NCBI RefSeq assembly: GCF_900143085.1
Contig: NZ_FRCZ01000005.1
Coordinates: 248,001 to 312,000 of the forward strand
Direction: 5' to 3'
Length of the DNA stretch: 64,000 nucleotides
Source: Gracilibacillus kekensis
GTDB lineage: Bacteria > Bacillota > Bacilli > Bacillales > Amphibacillaceae
The translations under genes were made by a program, and so were the position numbers. Numbering within the stretch: position 1 is the first letter of the stretch; each line of letters opens with the position of its first letter. The notes beneath the pieces were generated by a model that searched no databases, was not told the DNA's origin, and saw only the letters and a program-made list of their open reading frames with translations. Shown here one piece after another: positions 27,593 to 36,393 of this stretch.

Positions 27593-27816
27593 ACTACCTC
27601 ATAATTTCCTTAAATGAATCTTCCATTTAAACTGCCCTATTCTGGAAGACTCAGTTTTGAGATAAAGCGGATAAATTATAGTGTTTGAACACTAAATACT
27701 TAGCGTTGTAAATACGCATTTTCTGACGCTCCCCCTATGGGAATCTCTGACTGGTTATATTAGAAATCATGAAAGCGATTTCTCAAAAGTAACTGAGACA
27801 ACCCCTGTTTACATTA

Positions 27817-28734
27817 TTAAAGATTTTCTTTATAAAAAGCGCATAATTTTTCAACGGCTTTACTCACTGGCTCTGGCCTGTCGTACAGGTCATAGTGGCT
27901 TGCCCCTTCTATAACGAATAAATCTTTTTTCTCAGAAGCTGCTCGGTCATAAAGCTCATGACCATCCTTGTATGAACCAAACGCTCCTTGTACGTCACCG
28001 ACAATGATTTGCAAAGGTTGAGTCAGCAGTCTTTCTGCTAAATGGAAAGCATCAAAACCGATTATCGAGTCCATACTGGTGAATTTTAATTTGTTTGGAG
28101 AGTTAGGGCTTTGACCTCTTGGTGTTCTGTAGTAATCAACCGCTCCTACAAGATCGATATCAGACATACCAGCTTCTTCTCTTTCTGCATGACTATTAGG
28201 AATCCATTGTGTAACCATAGGTTCGACTCCACGAGCTTCAGCAGTGCGTTGTTGAGCAATTTCCTCTAAAACTTTGATTGGATCGCCTTCACGATATCCA
28301 CGACCGATATTCACGCCGACGACGGTTCCAACTGCTTTGATGCGACGCTCTGTCATTGCAGCATTTACAGCATATCCGCCTCCTGCACAAACACCTAACA
28401 CGCCAATACGATTTTCGTCGACATAGTCTAGTGTAGTTAGGTAATCAACCACTGACCGAATATCTTCAACACGTGCAGCTGGGTATTCGGCATAACGAGG
28501 CTTACCTTCGCTTTCTCCTTGATAGGATGCATCGAATACAATCGTTACATACCCTAGCTCAGCAAGTTTATCCGCGTAAATGCCCGCCGTTTGATCTTTA
28601 CAGCTGCTGCCCGGATGAACACAAACAATTACTGGATTTTGTTCCTTTTCCCCAGAATGTTCAGGTACATTTAAAATCGCTACTATTTGTAGCCCATGTG
28701 CATGAAATTTTACTTTCTTTTTAGTAACTGTCAC
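27817..28734 (-). CDS. Alpha/beta hydrolase, dienelactone-hydrolase-like
   Basis: This protein of about 305 residues has an alpha/beta-hydrolase fold: HPGSS oxyanion-hole region, nucleophile elbow GVCAGGG with Cys in place of Ser (as in dienelactone hydrolases), and a C-terminal GASHYDLYDRP with the catalytic His. The start chosen is GTG 28734, because AAGGTGG lies directly upstream; a GTG 12 bases earlier overlaps that site. It is divergent from a TetR-family gene with an operator-like dyad in between, so the regulator probably represses it. The natural substrate is unknown. Confidence 0.88.
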   Translation of the reverse strand: MTVTKKKVKFHAHGLQIVAILNVPEHSGEKEQNPVIVCVHPGSSCKDQTAGIYADKLAELGYVTIVFDASYQGESEGKPRYAEYPAARVEDIRSVVDYLTTLDYVDENRIGVLGVCAGGGYAVNAAMTERRIKAVGTVVGVNIGRGYREGDPIKVLEEIAQQRTAEARGVEPMVTQWIPNSHAEREEAGMSDIDLVGAVDYYRTPRGQSPNSPNKLKFTSMDSIIGFDAFHLAERLLTQPLQIIVGDVQGAFGSYKDGHELYDRAASEKKDLFVIEGASHYDLYDRPEPVSKAVEKLCAFYKENL

Positions 28735-28842
28735 GGTTAAAACCACCTTTATTCATTTTTAAATACACTTGTGATTATTAATCATCTTGTGTATATTTAC
28801 ATTATAAATAAAGGAACTGTTGATTCAATTACCACATTACGA

Positions 28843-28866
28843 AATTTGCGTATTAATACACGAATT
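28843..28866. promoter_or_regulatory. Operator-like palindrome in the hydrolase/tetR intergenic region
   Basis: AATTTGCGTATT and AATACACGAATT form a 24-base dyad with 10 of 12 positions paired. It lies 32 bases before the TetR start, the expected place for autoregulation and for control of the divergent hydrolase. Confidence 0.65.
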
Positions 28867-28898
28867 GTTTTGATTGTGTAAAAAAAGGAGGACGCTGT

Positions 28899-29438
28899 GT
28901 GGATAAAATAGATCGTAGAATTTTAAAATCTCGACAGGCTATTCAATCGACTTTTTTGCAGATGTTAGTTAAGGAAGGGTTCGACAAGATTACGGTTAAA
29001 AATATTACGGAAAAAGCCAACATCAGTCGAAAAACATTCTACCTACATTATATTGATAAATATGATCTGTTAGATAAGATAGTGGATGACCAAATAGTAA
29101 AATTACGAGAAATATGTGATCAAAAACAAGACAAAGGCATTACAGAAGGTTCGATATTATGGTTTGCTTATTTTGATCAACATAAATCGTTCTTTGCAGC
29201 ATTGTTTAAAAGTAAAGGAGCTTTATCATTTCGCAAAAAGCTATTGTCCTTTACTATGGAGGAGATAAATAAAAAGCTTAATGAGGATTCGCATCCTATT
29301 ATCGATAGGCATATTTTTTTGAAGTTTTTAGGAACGGCAACAATGGGAGTATTGGAATCTTTTGTACTAGAAGAAGTAGATAGTGACATTGAAGCTGTAG
29401 CAACGCAAGTTGTGCAGCTATATAAAAAACATATTTAG
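28899..29438 (+). CDS. TetR-family transcriptional regulator
   Basis: This 179-residue protein has a TetR helix-turn-helix (FDKITVKNITEKANISRK, then TFYLHYIDKYDLL) at about residues 22-55 and a C-terminal helical domain (TetR_C-like, as in YkvE/DhaS-type regulators). The start is GTG, 7 bases after AAGGAGG. It is divergently arranged with the alpha/beta hydrolase, which is its likely target. The ligand is unknown. Confidence 0.9.
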   Translation: MDKIDRRILKSRQAIQSTFLQMLVKEGFDKITVKNITEKANISRKTFYLHYIDKYDLLDKIVDDQIVKLREICDQKQDKGITEGSILWFAYFDQHKSFFAALFKSKGALSFRKKLLSFTMEEINKKLNEDSHPIIDRHIFLKFLGTATMGVLESFVLEEVDSDIEAVATQVVQLYKKHI

Positions 29439-29524
29439 CAGTGATCAATGAAGAGCACCATGGAGACTCTACCTCAATGGGCATTGGTCTCATAGAAGCC
29501 TGTGTGACAAGATCTTCAGCCCCC

Positions 29525-29722
29525 TCACCTTTTGGTTTGACAAACTAAACCAAGCATTAAACACGCATTATTATGGAAGGCTTTAAACTCTTTTGTTGTG
29601 TAAACATTTTGATTTTGCTCATTTTTTTCGGTTGGTACTAAAATACCCAGTTGCCTATAGTGTCTTAACGTCCGTACCGTTGTATCAGCAACCTGTGCGA
29701 ACTTACTTACTGTTAATTTCAT
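29525..29722 (-). pseudogene. Truncated MerR-family regulator
   Basis: This 65-residue frame has a complete MerR winged helix start (KFAQVADTTVRTLRHYRQLG) but ends right after the DNA-binding domain. Working MerR proteins are at least about 110 residues, so the dimerisation helix is missing. A TATAAT and a TTGGAG site are present upstream, so a short peptide may still be made. Confidence 0.65.
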
Positions 29723-30291
29723 ATTCTATCTAGCTCCAATCTATTATAATTTATCCTTGTACAATGCAAGCACAAAAATTGATTACTTCAGCTACAGTAT
29801 TAAGTCAATTATATAAGGGTGAAATTCTATTATCTATTTTCAAATTCATTTTTTGTTTCAGACTATTATGACTCAAGAACAAAATAAAACTAAAAACCAC
29901 CATCTGTTCTTCATATTGTTCATAGATATATGTATGTATCACTTGAATAACTTCACTTAGTTGATAGTATAAAAATAATCACTGTAGGATCATCTTTTAC
30001 ATTCTTTATTTACTACAGACAATATTCGCTTAATCTTCTCCAATATCCATCGACATATAAATGTAGTTGTCCTCTCTCACCAAATACCATACATAATTTT
30101 TGGCTGTTCCGTAAATTCTTCTGCTTTTAAGTACATGTACTAATCAAATTGAAACCAAACTACATCAACTTTCACCATAAGTACTTCTTCACTGGTTCTG
30201 TCTCTTCTTCTATTCCTCAATTTGAAATTATAACTTTTCACCATATTCCTGTCTCAAGACATTTTATAAGTTATAATAGAATTAATACTAT
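29723..30291. other. Gap without a supported gene
   Basis: About 570 AT-rich bases. A TATAAT near 30272-30277 may serve the following methyltransferase gene. I see nothing else I can support. Confidence 0.4.
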
Positions 30292-30327
30292 TTGCTTAAT
30301 AATCAAAGAAGGGCTAGTACACAAAAC

Positions 30328-31290
30328 ATGACAAAACTTAACTTACAATCAACTGAATACCTCTACACCTACACACATGCTCTCGAAGAAAGCTCTCTCT
30401 GTGCATTAGAGCAAAGAGCTCTTTTTGGAGAAGAATCAGATAACCTTATAAAAAGTACAATAAACATCGAACCAAGCAGAAGCCCGTTTATTAAAGGGAA
30501 ACTATCGATTCTTTTCTCTGGGAAATCTGTTCAGTCAATTGCTGAAAAAGTTAACCAGATCGAGCTTAGTGACCAAACCTTTAAGGTACTTTTCATAAAA
30601 ATAAATGACCTCTCTAGTGAACAGAAAATAGAATTTGCAGAACAACGAAATATTGAAAGTGAGCTTGGCTGGAAGGTTATTGGAGAAGCACAGATGAAAA
30701 AACCTGATATCCTTTTTGGTATTGTACCATTTAAAGGACGTTGGTACTTCGGCAGATATCAGGAAAGCGAACCTGTATGGTTGCATCATGTGAAGAAACC
30801 TCAAGAATACTCAACAGCAATAAGTACACGTTTGGCGAGAGCCATAGTAAATATAGCAGTTCCAGATCCATCAGGTCTCCGCGTCATCGATCCTTGCTGC
30901 GGAATCGGTACCGTACTTGTCGAAGCACTCTCGATGGGGATACAAATTGTCGGCTCTGACCGTAATCCAATCGTAGTAAAAGGGGCCAGAGAAAATATCA
31001 CCTATTTTAACTATGATGGTATTGTGGAAGTAAAAGATATTGCCGATGAAGAAGACCATTATGATGTGGCAATCATTGATATGCCTTACAACCTTTATAC
31101 CCAGGTTACACCGGAAGAGCAGTCCGCGATAATCAAGCATGCGAAAAGAATAGCAGATAGAGTTGTCATTCTTACAATCGAAAACTTGGATGAGATGATT
31201 TTGATGGTTGGGTTTACGATAGTCGATCGATGTGTTGCAAATAAAGGAAAAAAAGGACTTTTCTCAAGACAGGTAATTGTTTGTGAATAA
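30328..31290 (+). CDS. RNA-methyltransferase-like protein (UPF0020/Trm11-type)
   Basis: This 320-residue SAM-dependent methyltransferase has an N-terminal THUMP/ferredoxin-like half and a C-terminal Rossmann half with motif I VIDPCCGIGTVLVEAL, an acidic SAM-binding loop (GSDRNP), and motif IV DMPYN, a variant of the (D/N)PPY type signature for N-methylation of a base. The start taken is ATG 30328; a TTG 36 bases upstream is weaker. The ribosome site is poor for either. A decayed copy of its first 70 codons lies at 32447-32650. The RNA target is unknown; tRNA guanosine is likely for the family. Confidence 0.82.
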   Translation: MTKLNLQSTEYLYTYTHALEESSLCALEQRALFGEESDNLIKSTINIEPSRSPFIKGKLSILFSGKSVQSIAEKVNQIELSDQTFKVLFIKINDLSSEQKIEFAEQRNIESELGWKVIGEAQMKKPDILFGIVPFKGRWYFGRYQESEPVWLHHVKKPQEYSTAISTRLARAIVNIAVPDPSGLRVIDPCCGIGTVLVEALSMGIQIVGSDRNPIVVKGARENITYFNYDGIVEVKDIADEEDHYDVAIIDMPYNLYTQVTPEEQSAIIKHAKRIADRVVILTIENLDEMILMVGFTIVDRCVANKGKKGLFSRQVIVCE

Positions 31291-31520
31291 AGGACTGAGG
31301 ATGCGAGTACGTGAAATGGCTACTATCTGATTAAAGGATATTGATTTTAAAGAGCATCAGCGCACAGTATAAATTAAGAGCACTTCTCTTGCATATAATC
31401 GCTATTTTAGACGCATGTTAATTATACATGTAAAAAGAATATGGCACAAAATAAGTAAACATAAATAAAATAATAGCAAACATTTTTTCTTTTTTCGGAT
31501 GTGTGCTAAATAAGTAACTA

Positions 31521-31661
31521 TTGCCTTTTAATTCAAAGCCAACTCCTATTCCTTTAGGTGGTCGGAAAGAGCGAATAAAAAAGCGAGAAGAACGTATTAG
31601 ATATGAGTATGAAGAATTAAAAAAAGAAATTCACAATTCTTTCCATAAAGTGAGACTGTAA
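31521..31661 (+). CDS. Possible short basic/acidic helical protein or gene remnant
   Basis: From TTG 31521 a 46-codon frame reads SKPTPIPLGGRKERIKKREE, then RIRYEYEELKKEI and a stop that runs into a perfect hairpin. There is no ribosome site. It may be the tail of a lost gene. Low confidence. Confidence 0.25.
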   Translation: MPFNSKPTPIPLGGRKERIKKREERIRYEYEELKKEIHNSFHKVRL

Positions 31662-31689
31662 TCATTGGAAGTTTCGACTTCCAATGATT
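31660..31689. repeat. Perfect 13-bp hairpin with TTCG loop
   Basis: AATCATTGGAAGT and ACTTCCAATGATT pair perfectly around a TTCG tetraloop. No T run follows on either strand, so it is not a standard terminator. It could stabilise an RNA end or be a protein site. Confidence 0.6.
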
Positions 31690-31828
31690 GTTAGCAAAAT
31701 TTATCAGGATGTTAGTGTCCGTTTTACCGCCCACATAGCTTCTTTGCTTATGCCCGAATCTTTGGGGTTTTACCGACAGTTACGCCGTGATAAAAATAAA
31801 AATGACATCCGATAAGGACGCCTTTATT

Positions 31829-31996
31829 TTATACATAGCTTCTTTTGTTTGATTGATTTTTTCCTTTATTCCATATGGACTCTACCTCTCGTCGTAAAGC
31901 CTGTCTTTCTTGCTCGATTTTTCGTTTGTTTTTTTCATTGATTTCTTGTTGTGATTTAAATTCAATTACTTTAAAATTCTTATTATTATTTGTCAT
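31829..31996 (-). CDS. Small charged protein of unknown function
   Basis: This 55-residue product starts at ATG 31996 behind AAAAGGAGG. It is highly charged and helical (IEFKSQQEINEKNKRKIEQE, then RQALRREVESIWNKG). It is the last of three overlapping small genes on this strand; its start overlaps the end of the previous gene by 11 bases, which suggests coupled translation. No family recognised. Confidence 0.5.
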   Translation of the reverse strand: MTNNNKNFKVIEFKSQQEINEKNKRKIEQERQALRREVESIWNKGKNQSNKRSYV

Positions 31997-32264
31997 TTCG
32001 TAGAGCCTCCTTTTTACTGAAATTGAATTCTCCTTGTGATAACAGAAAAAGAGCATGTATTAATCGATACACTTCTCTTGAGTCAATTATATCAGCTTTT
32101 TCCAATAAATGCATGGCCTTTTTATTGTTTGCATCGAAATGAAAATTATATACCCATGTTTCCTCTCCTGCTAATCCCATCTTCATTTTATAGGAAATCA
32201 CCTTATGATTTTGATAAGGATTATTAACAACTGGACGATCTAAATTCTCTTTAATAACTTCCAC
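31986..32264 (-). CDS. Small protein of unknown function, middle gene of a trio
   Basis: The 92-residue product begins at a GTG behind GGGGAG and overlaps both neighbours (14 bases before, 11 bases after). It has a mixed alpha/beta pattern (KMGLAGEETWVYNFHFDANN) and no signal peptide. The tight overlaps support a real operon. No family recognised. Confidence 0.5.
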   Translation of the reverse strand: MEVIKENLDRPVVNNPYQNHKVISYKMKMGLAGEETWVYNFHFDANNKKAMHLLEKADIIDSREVYRLIHALFLLSQGEFNFSKKEALRNDK

Positions 32265-32448
32265 TGCTCCCCATCCCCCTTTTTGTGCTTAATGGTAGTT
32301 TTTCAGGGGTAGAACCTGTAGTCCCAACATCCTCTAATTTTATAAAAATATCATTGCCCTGTTTATAAATGGTAAATCCACTGACCAAATTGAGATCCTT
32401 GGCAGAGAACTGACCATTACGTATTCGATACAAAATGGCTTTCACCAC
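32251..32448 (-). CDS. Small protein of unknown function, first gene of a trio
   Basis: This 65-residue product has GTG-GTG start codons and a weak ribosome site. The middle looks like a small beta domain (LVSGFTIYKQGNDIFIKLED). Its start lies exactly where the decayed methyltransferase copy begins on the other strand, so the trio and that copy meet at a recombination point. Confidence 0.45.
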   Translation of the reverse strand: MVKAILYRIRNGQFSAKDLNLVSGFTIYKQGNDIFIKLEDVGTTGSTPEKLPLSTKRGMGSSGSY

Positions 32449-32650
32449 ACTCTCTCGAAAAAGCTTTCTCTATGCATTAGAGCAAAGAGCTCTTTTCGAT
32501 GAAGAATCAGATACCTGATAAGAAGTACAGCAAACATCGAACCAAGTAGGAGCCCATTTATTAATGGAAAACTCTCGATCCTTTTTTCTAGCAAGTCTGT
32601 CTAGGCTATTGCTGAACAGGTTGACCAACTCGAGCTTAGTGTTCAAAAAA
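32447..32650 (+). pseudogene. Decayed duplicate of the methyltransferase N-terminus
   Basis: About 200 bases match 30381-30580 closely (for example LCALEQRALFGEES is still readable as LYALEQRALFDEES) but carry frameshifts and stops. The first 17 codons and everything after about codon 85 are missing. Confidence 0.85.
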
Positions 32651-32802
32651 AATCATATTCGACTAAAATGTTTTACTGCAAGAGGTTAACCCCTTACATA
32701 TGTTTTTGGTATATGTAACCAGACTTTAGATTTATTGGAATTGTCCGATGATAGTATAGTGTGTAATGAATAGGAATATTGGGATTTATGAGGAGGAACA
32801 AG

Positions 32803-33660
32803 ATGAACGTAAATATAGAAGAATATCATCCATTATTACAAGCATTTGTGAAAGTAGCACCCTTTCTGCAAACCCTTGTAAATGATGACATAACCATTGG
32901 AATTTATGACACTGAAAAATTAGTGATTAATTATCCCGCTAAGAACTTTTCTCTTAATGTAAACCCGGGTGACCCGTTAATGGAAGGCGACATTGTAACG
33001 AGTGCCATTAGAGAGAATAAAAATCAAGCAACTGCAGTTCCACCAGAATTATTTGGTGTTCACTTAATTGCGCGAGCTATCCCATTGCACGATGAAGCTG
33101 GTAATGTAATCGGCGGTATTGGAGTCGGGCAAAGTATTGCAGATGATCAGAAATTAAATGAAACCTCAGGTAATTTATCAACAATGATGAATGACGTGAC
33201 AAAAACAGTAGAAGAAATGGCTCACGCTATTGGTTCGCTTTCTACTGATATTCAGCATGTATCCGAAAGGGCAAATACGGTTAGTGATAGTGCCGGTACG
33301 ATCGAAAAGATGTCCAATGTAGTAAAAGAAATTGCGGAACAGAGCAATTTACTTGGACTTAATGCCGCTATCGAATCAGCTCGAGCAGGTGAATATGGCA
33401 AAGGATTCTCCGTCGTAGCTGAAGAGATTAGAAAAATGGCAACAAATTCCAAGGAACATGCTAGTGAAATTCAATCGATTACAAGCGAAATACAAAATGC
33501 TATTAATAACTTGAATGAACGCATCCAAAATGTGAATGAGCAATCCGATTCACAAGCGGCCTCCATCGAAGAATTAACAGCAACCATGCAAGAAGTGAGC
33601 TCACATGTTGAAGTACTAGCTGACCTTGCACAGAATAATGTAGCAGTAAAAGACAACTAG
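32803..33660 (+). CDS. yfmS: Soluble methyl-accepting chemotaxis protein, YfmS-like
   Basis: This 285-residue chemoreceptor has no membrane segment. An N-terminal sensor of about 120 residues (PAS/heme-free globular type) is followed by a short four-helix signalling bundle with the highly conserved hairpin tip ([20 protein letters not shown] then [17 protein letters not shown]). ATG 32803 follows GAGGAGG; upstream in-frame ATGs lack a site. It is 12 bases before an aldehyde dehydrogenase gene. Bacillus subtilis has the same pair, yfmS-yfmT. It should signal to CheA from the cytoplasm. Confidence 0.88.
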   Translation: MNVNIEEYHPLLQAFVKVAPFLQTLVNDDITIGIYDTEKLVINYPAKNFSLNVNPGDPLMEGDIVTSAIRENKNQATAVPPELFGVHLIARAIPLHDEAGNVIGGIGVGQSIADDQKLNETSGNLSTMMNDVTKTVEEMAHAIGSLSTDIQHVSERANTVSDSAGTIEKMSNVVKEIAEQSNLLGLNAAIESARAGEYGKGFSVVAEEIRKMATNSKEHASEIQSITSEIQNAINNLNERIQNVNEQSDSQAASIEELTATMQEVSSHVEVLADLAQNNVAVKDN

Positions 33661-33672
33661 GAGGAATTATTA

Positions 33673-35133
33673 ATGGCAGAATTAAAACAATTAAATAGCC
33701 AGTACATAGGTGGTCATTGGCGAGAAGGCAGTAGTAATCTAGAAATGGAAAACAGAAATCCTTATAATGGGGATTTAATAGCACGTTATCAGGCAGCAAG
33801 TAAAGAGGATGTTGATTCTGCCTATCAAGCAGCCAAAACAGCACAAAAAGATTGGGAAAAAACAAATCCAGCGGTGCAACGTGAAGTTTTTGAAAAAACG
33901 GTTAAAATTATCGAAGAAAAGCACGAAGCGATCGTTGATATCATAATTAAGGAAATTGGTGGCACGCGTTTAAAAGCGGAATTTGAAATTGGTCTGGTAA
34001 AGGATATGTTAAAAGAAGCAGCCACTTTTCCTTTTCGGATGGAAGGAAAGATCCTACCATCTGTAACGGATGGAAAAGAAAACAGAGTATATCGAGTACC
34101 TGTTGGAGTTGTCGGGGTTATTAGTCCCTTTAACTTCCCGTTCTTTTTATCGATGAAATCAGTAGCACCTGCTTTAGCAGCTGGGAATGGGGTTGTGTTA
34201 AAACCGCATGAACATACCGTAATTATGGGCGGAACGCTAATTGCGAAATTATTTGAAGAAGCAGGATTACCAAAAGGATTACTAAATGTTGTTACCACAG
34301 AGATTTCAGAAATTGCAGATGCTTTTGTAGAGCATCCGGTTCCAAAATCAATCTCATTTACAGGGTCAACTCAAATTGGTCGTCATATTGGTAGTGTTGC
34401 TGGTAAAAACTTAAAAGAAGTACACCTTGAACTAGGTGGAAATAGTGGTCTGATTGTTTTAGATGATGCAGATATGGAATTAGCAGTCAGTGCCGCTGTC
34501 TTTAGCCGCTTTACACACCAAGGACAAATTTGCATGTCTGCCAATCGTATTATTATTCATGAAGATGTCTATGAAACGTTTGTTGAAAAATACATTGCAA
34601 AAGTGTCCACATTAACATGCGGAGACCCAAACGATGAGAAAACGATTATCGGTCCACTTATTAATGAGAAACAAGTGGAAACGACTAAAAAACTAATTGA
34701 AATGGGTCTTAAAGAAGGTGCAGAACCTTTAATCAATGGAGAAATAAAAGGAAATGTGGTAGAACCTGTTGTGTTCGGTAATGTAACTAAAGAAATGACG
34801 ATAGCGAAAGAGGAAATTTTTGCTCCGGTTATCAGTTTAATAAAAGCAGCAAATGATGATGAAATACTTGAAATAGTAAATGATACCCTCTATGGCCTAA
34901 GTGGTGCTGTCCATTCACAAGATATCGAAAGAGCGGCACAACTAGCTAAACAGATGGAAACTGGCATGATTCATATCAATGACGGTACCATTAATGATGA
35001 ACCTAATGTTGCTTTTGGTGGAATGAAAAACTCTGGTGTAGGCCGACTTAACGGAGAATGGAGTTTAGATGCCTTTACGACAACAAAGTGGATTTCTATT
35101 CAACATAATCGTAAACAATATCCTTATTCATAA
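33673..35133 (+). CDS. yfmT: NAD(P)-dependent aldehyde dehydrogenase, YfmT/vanillin-dehydrogenase-like
   Basis: This 486-residue ALDH oxidises an aldehyde to an acid. FNFPFF and the Rossmann region are followed by the conserved LELGGNS with catalytic Glu and by GQICMSANR with the catalytic Cys. The closest remembered class is aromatic-aldehyde (benzaldehyde/vanillin) dehydrogenases. AGGAGG precedes the ATG. It shares an operon with the chemoreceptor, which suggests that sensing of an aldehyde or its product is coupled to its removal. The substrate is inferred. Confidence 0.9.
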   Translation: MAELKQLNSQYIGGHWREGSSNLEMENRNPYNGDLIARYQAASKEDVDSAYQAAKTAQKDWEKTNPAVQREVFEKTVKIIEEKHEAIVDIIIKEIGGTRLKAEFEIGLVKDMLKEAATFPFRMEGKILPSVTDGKENRVYRVPVGVVGVISPFNFPFFLSMKSVAPALAAGNGVVLKPHEHTVIMGGTLIAKLFEEAGLPKGLLNVVTTEISEIADAFVEHPVPKSISFTGSTQIGRHIGSVAGKNLKEVHLELGGNSGLIVLDDADMELAVSAAVFSRFTHQGQICMSANRIIIHEDVYETFVEKYIAKVSTLTCGDPNDEKTIIGPLINEKQVETTKKLIEMGLKEGAEPLINGEIKGNVVEPVVFGNVTKEMTIAKEEIFAPVISLIKAANDDEILEIVNDTLYGLSGAVHSQDIERAAQLAKQMETGMIHINDGTINDEPNVAFGGMKNSGVGRLNGEWSLDAFTTTKWISIQHNRKQYPYS

Positions 35134-35167
35134 ATTTGACTAACAGCTAGATATAAGAGCTAAAATA

Positions 35168-35200
35168 GTACTTGATAACATTTAAGTACGATTTTTTGTT
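35168..35200 (+). terminator. Terminator after the yfmS-yfmT pair
   Basis: GTACTT and AAGTAC form a short stem with a 10-base loop, followed by GATTTTTTGTTTT on the plus strand. Confidence 0.6.
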
Positions 35201-35365
35201 TTGTGTCAGTTTTTAGGAGTATGATTAGAAAGCAAAAGATAACCTTATTCCCTAGCACAATTGTCTTATAGTAAAAATCCTTATGGAAACACCTGCTCAC
35301 GACATATCTTCCTTCTTTAAATCATTACCATTCAAATTGTTTCTAAAAATCTTTATGAATAGTAA

Positions 35366-35394
35366 TTGGATTTATAACCATTTTTTTCTATAAT
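35366..35394 (+). promoter_or_regulatory. Sigma-A promoter of the first DUF1672 gene
   Basis: TTGGAT, a 17-base spacer and TATAAT, with the start codon about 35 bases downstream. A nearly identical promoter precedes the fourth copy at 38434-38462. Confidence 0.75.
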
Positions 35395-35428
35395 GTATTT
35401 ATTGATGTATGAAAGAAGGAGGAAGCAC

Positions 35429-36349
35429 ATGCTCCATAAGAATAATATTATAGCTATTGTCATTTTATCTACTTTACTATTAGGAGGCTGTAACTGGATG
35501 AGTGAAGTATCACCAGGTAATCTAAATGATAATGAAGAAATTAATACAGAGGATTATTATGTTCCTGTTCAGGAGTATACCGGTAAAGAATATACATTAC
35601 CTAACGGAAAGGAAACTGACCGTATTGCTAACGAAAATCGTGAAGAAATAGAAGAAGCAATCAAATCATTTTTTAAAAAAGAATATAAGACAGAGGTAAA
35701 AGTACATAACATCGTTGGGAATGTGGACGGAGCGACCGTGATGGTGGAATCCATTGGGGAACCTCACTTTTATACATATGCGGTTATTCCAATTAATAAG
35801 AAGACTGAACAAATCTACTCAGAAAAGGTTTTTTCCCAAGAAGGTCAAGTAGAAAATGCCATCATGGCAGGGGTTTACGGTATGATAATGGAAGAAGAGT
35901 TTCAGAATTTAAATGATTTAATTGAAAAAACAAAAAATGATTATAATCTCACCGGCATAAATAAAGAAGCTATTCCAATTGGTGCAGATCGCTACAGTAA
36001 TGAACATTTAAAGGTTACCATATTTGATGACAATGAATTTGAAGCAATTGCAGAAGAATATTTAGAAAACCCTAATCGAACGGCAGATGAATGGAAAAAG
36101 GCATTTAACATTGACAATGTAGCTCCAAAAGATATTGTAATAGCGATAAATTTATTTATGACAGATCAAAATGTTGAGCCTAATCAACAAGCATTTGAGC
36201 ATTTAATTAAGGCTTTAGAACAAGCAAATAATATTCCTAAAGGAGCTTACGCCATACGTTTGCACGATAATTATATTAGTAAAAATGGATCAGGCAGCAA
36301 AGACAATTCAATTGAAAGGGCTCACCCTGATGAACTGTTAAAAGACTAA
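35429..36349 (+). CDS. DUF1672 lipoprotein, copy 1 (putative immunity protein)
   Basis: The 306-residue product has a signal peptide with lipobox LLLGGC (Cys near residue 22), then the DUF1672 domain: YYVPVQEYTGKEYTLPNG, IANENREEIEEAI, and the best conserved block VHNIVGNVDGATVMVESIGE then PHFYTYAVIP. AAGGAGG precedes ATG 35429. It is the first of four tandem copies upstream of a lipase-like toxin gene. An outer-face lipoprotein next to a lipase toxin suggests self-protection at the membrane; this role is inferred. Confidence 0.88.
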   Translation: MLHKNNIIAIVILSTLLLGGCNWMSEVSPGNLNDNEEINTEDYYVPVQEYTGKEYTLPNGKETDRIANENREEIEEAIKSFFKKEYKTEVKVHNIVGNVDGATVMVESIGEPHFYTYAVIPINKKTEQIYSEKVFSQEGQVENAIMAGVYGMIMEEEFQNLNDLIEKTKNDYNLTGINKEAIPIGADRYSNEHLKVTIFDDNEFEAIAEEYLENPNRTADEWKKAFNIDNVAPKDIVIAINLFMTDQNVEPNQQAFEHLIKALEQANNIPKGAYAIRLHDNYISKNGSGSKDNSIERAHPDELLKD

Positions 36350-36393
36350 TGAGGGTTAGTTATATGGTAGCTAATGTATTAAGGAGGCCACCC

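Larger units (their letters stand above)
26603..27816. other. 1.2-kb hairpin-rich region without clear genes
   Basis: No convincing gene was found. On the plus strand, about 26930-27020 reads YGTPFQDLLKKRGWLKVPPK then YIPPGKPEN and a stop, a possible protein tail without a start. The region also carries hairpins near 26818 and 27295 and an imperfect repeat at about 27480-27590. It may be the remains of a mobile or defence insertion. Confidence 0.4.

Noticed and set aside
31660-31689. Perfect hairpin considered as a terminator
   Set aside because: No T run on either strand; it was kept only as a hairpin feature.
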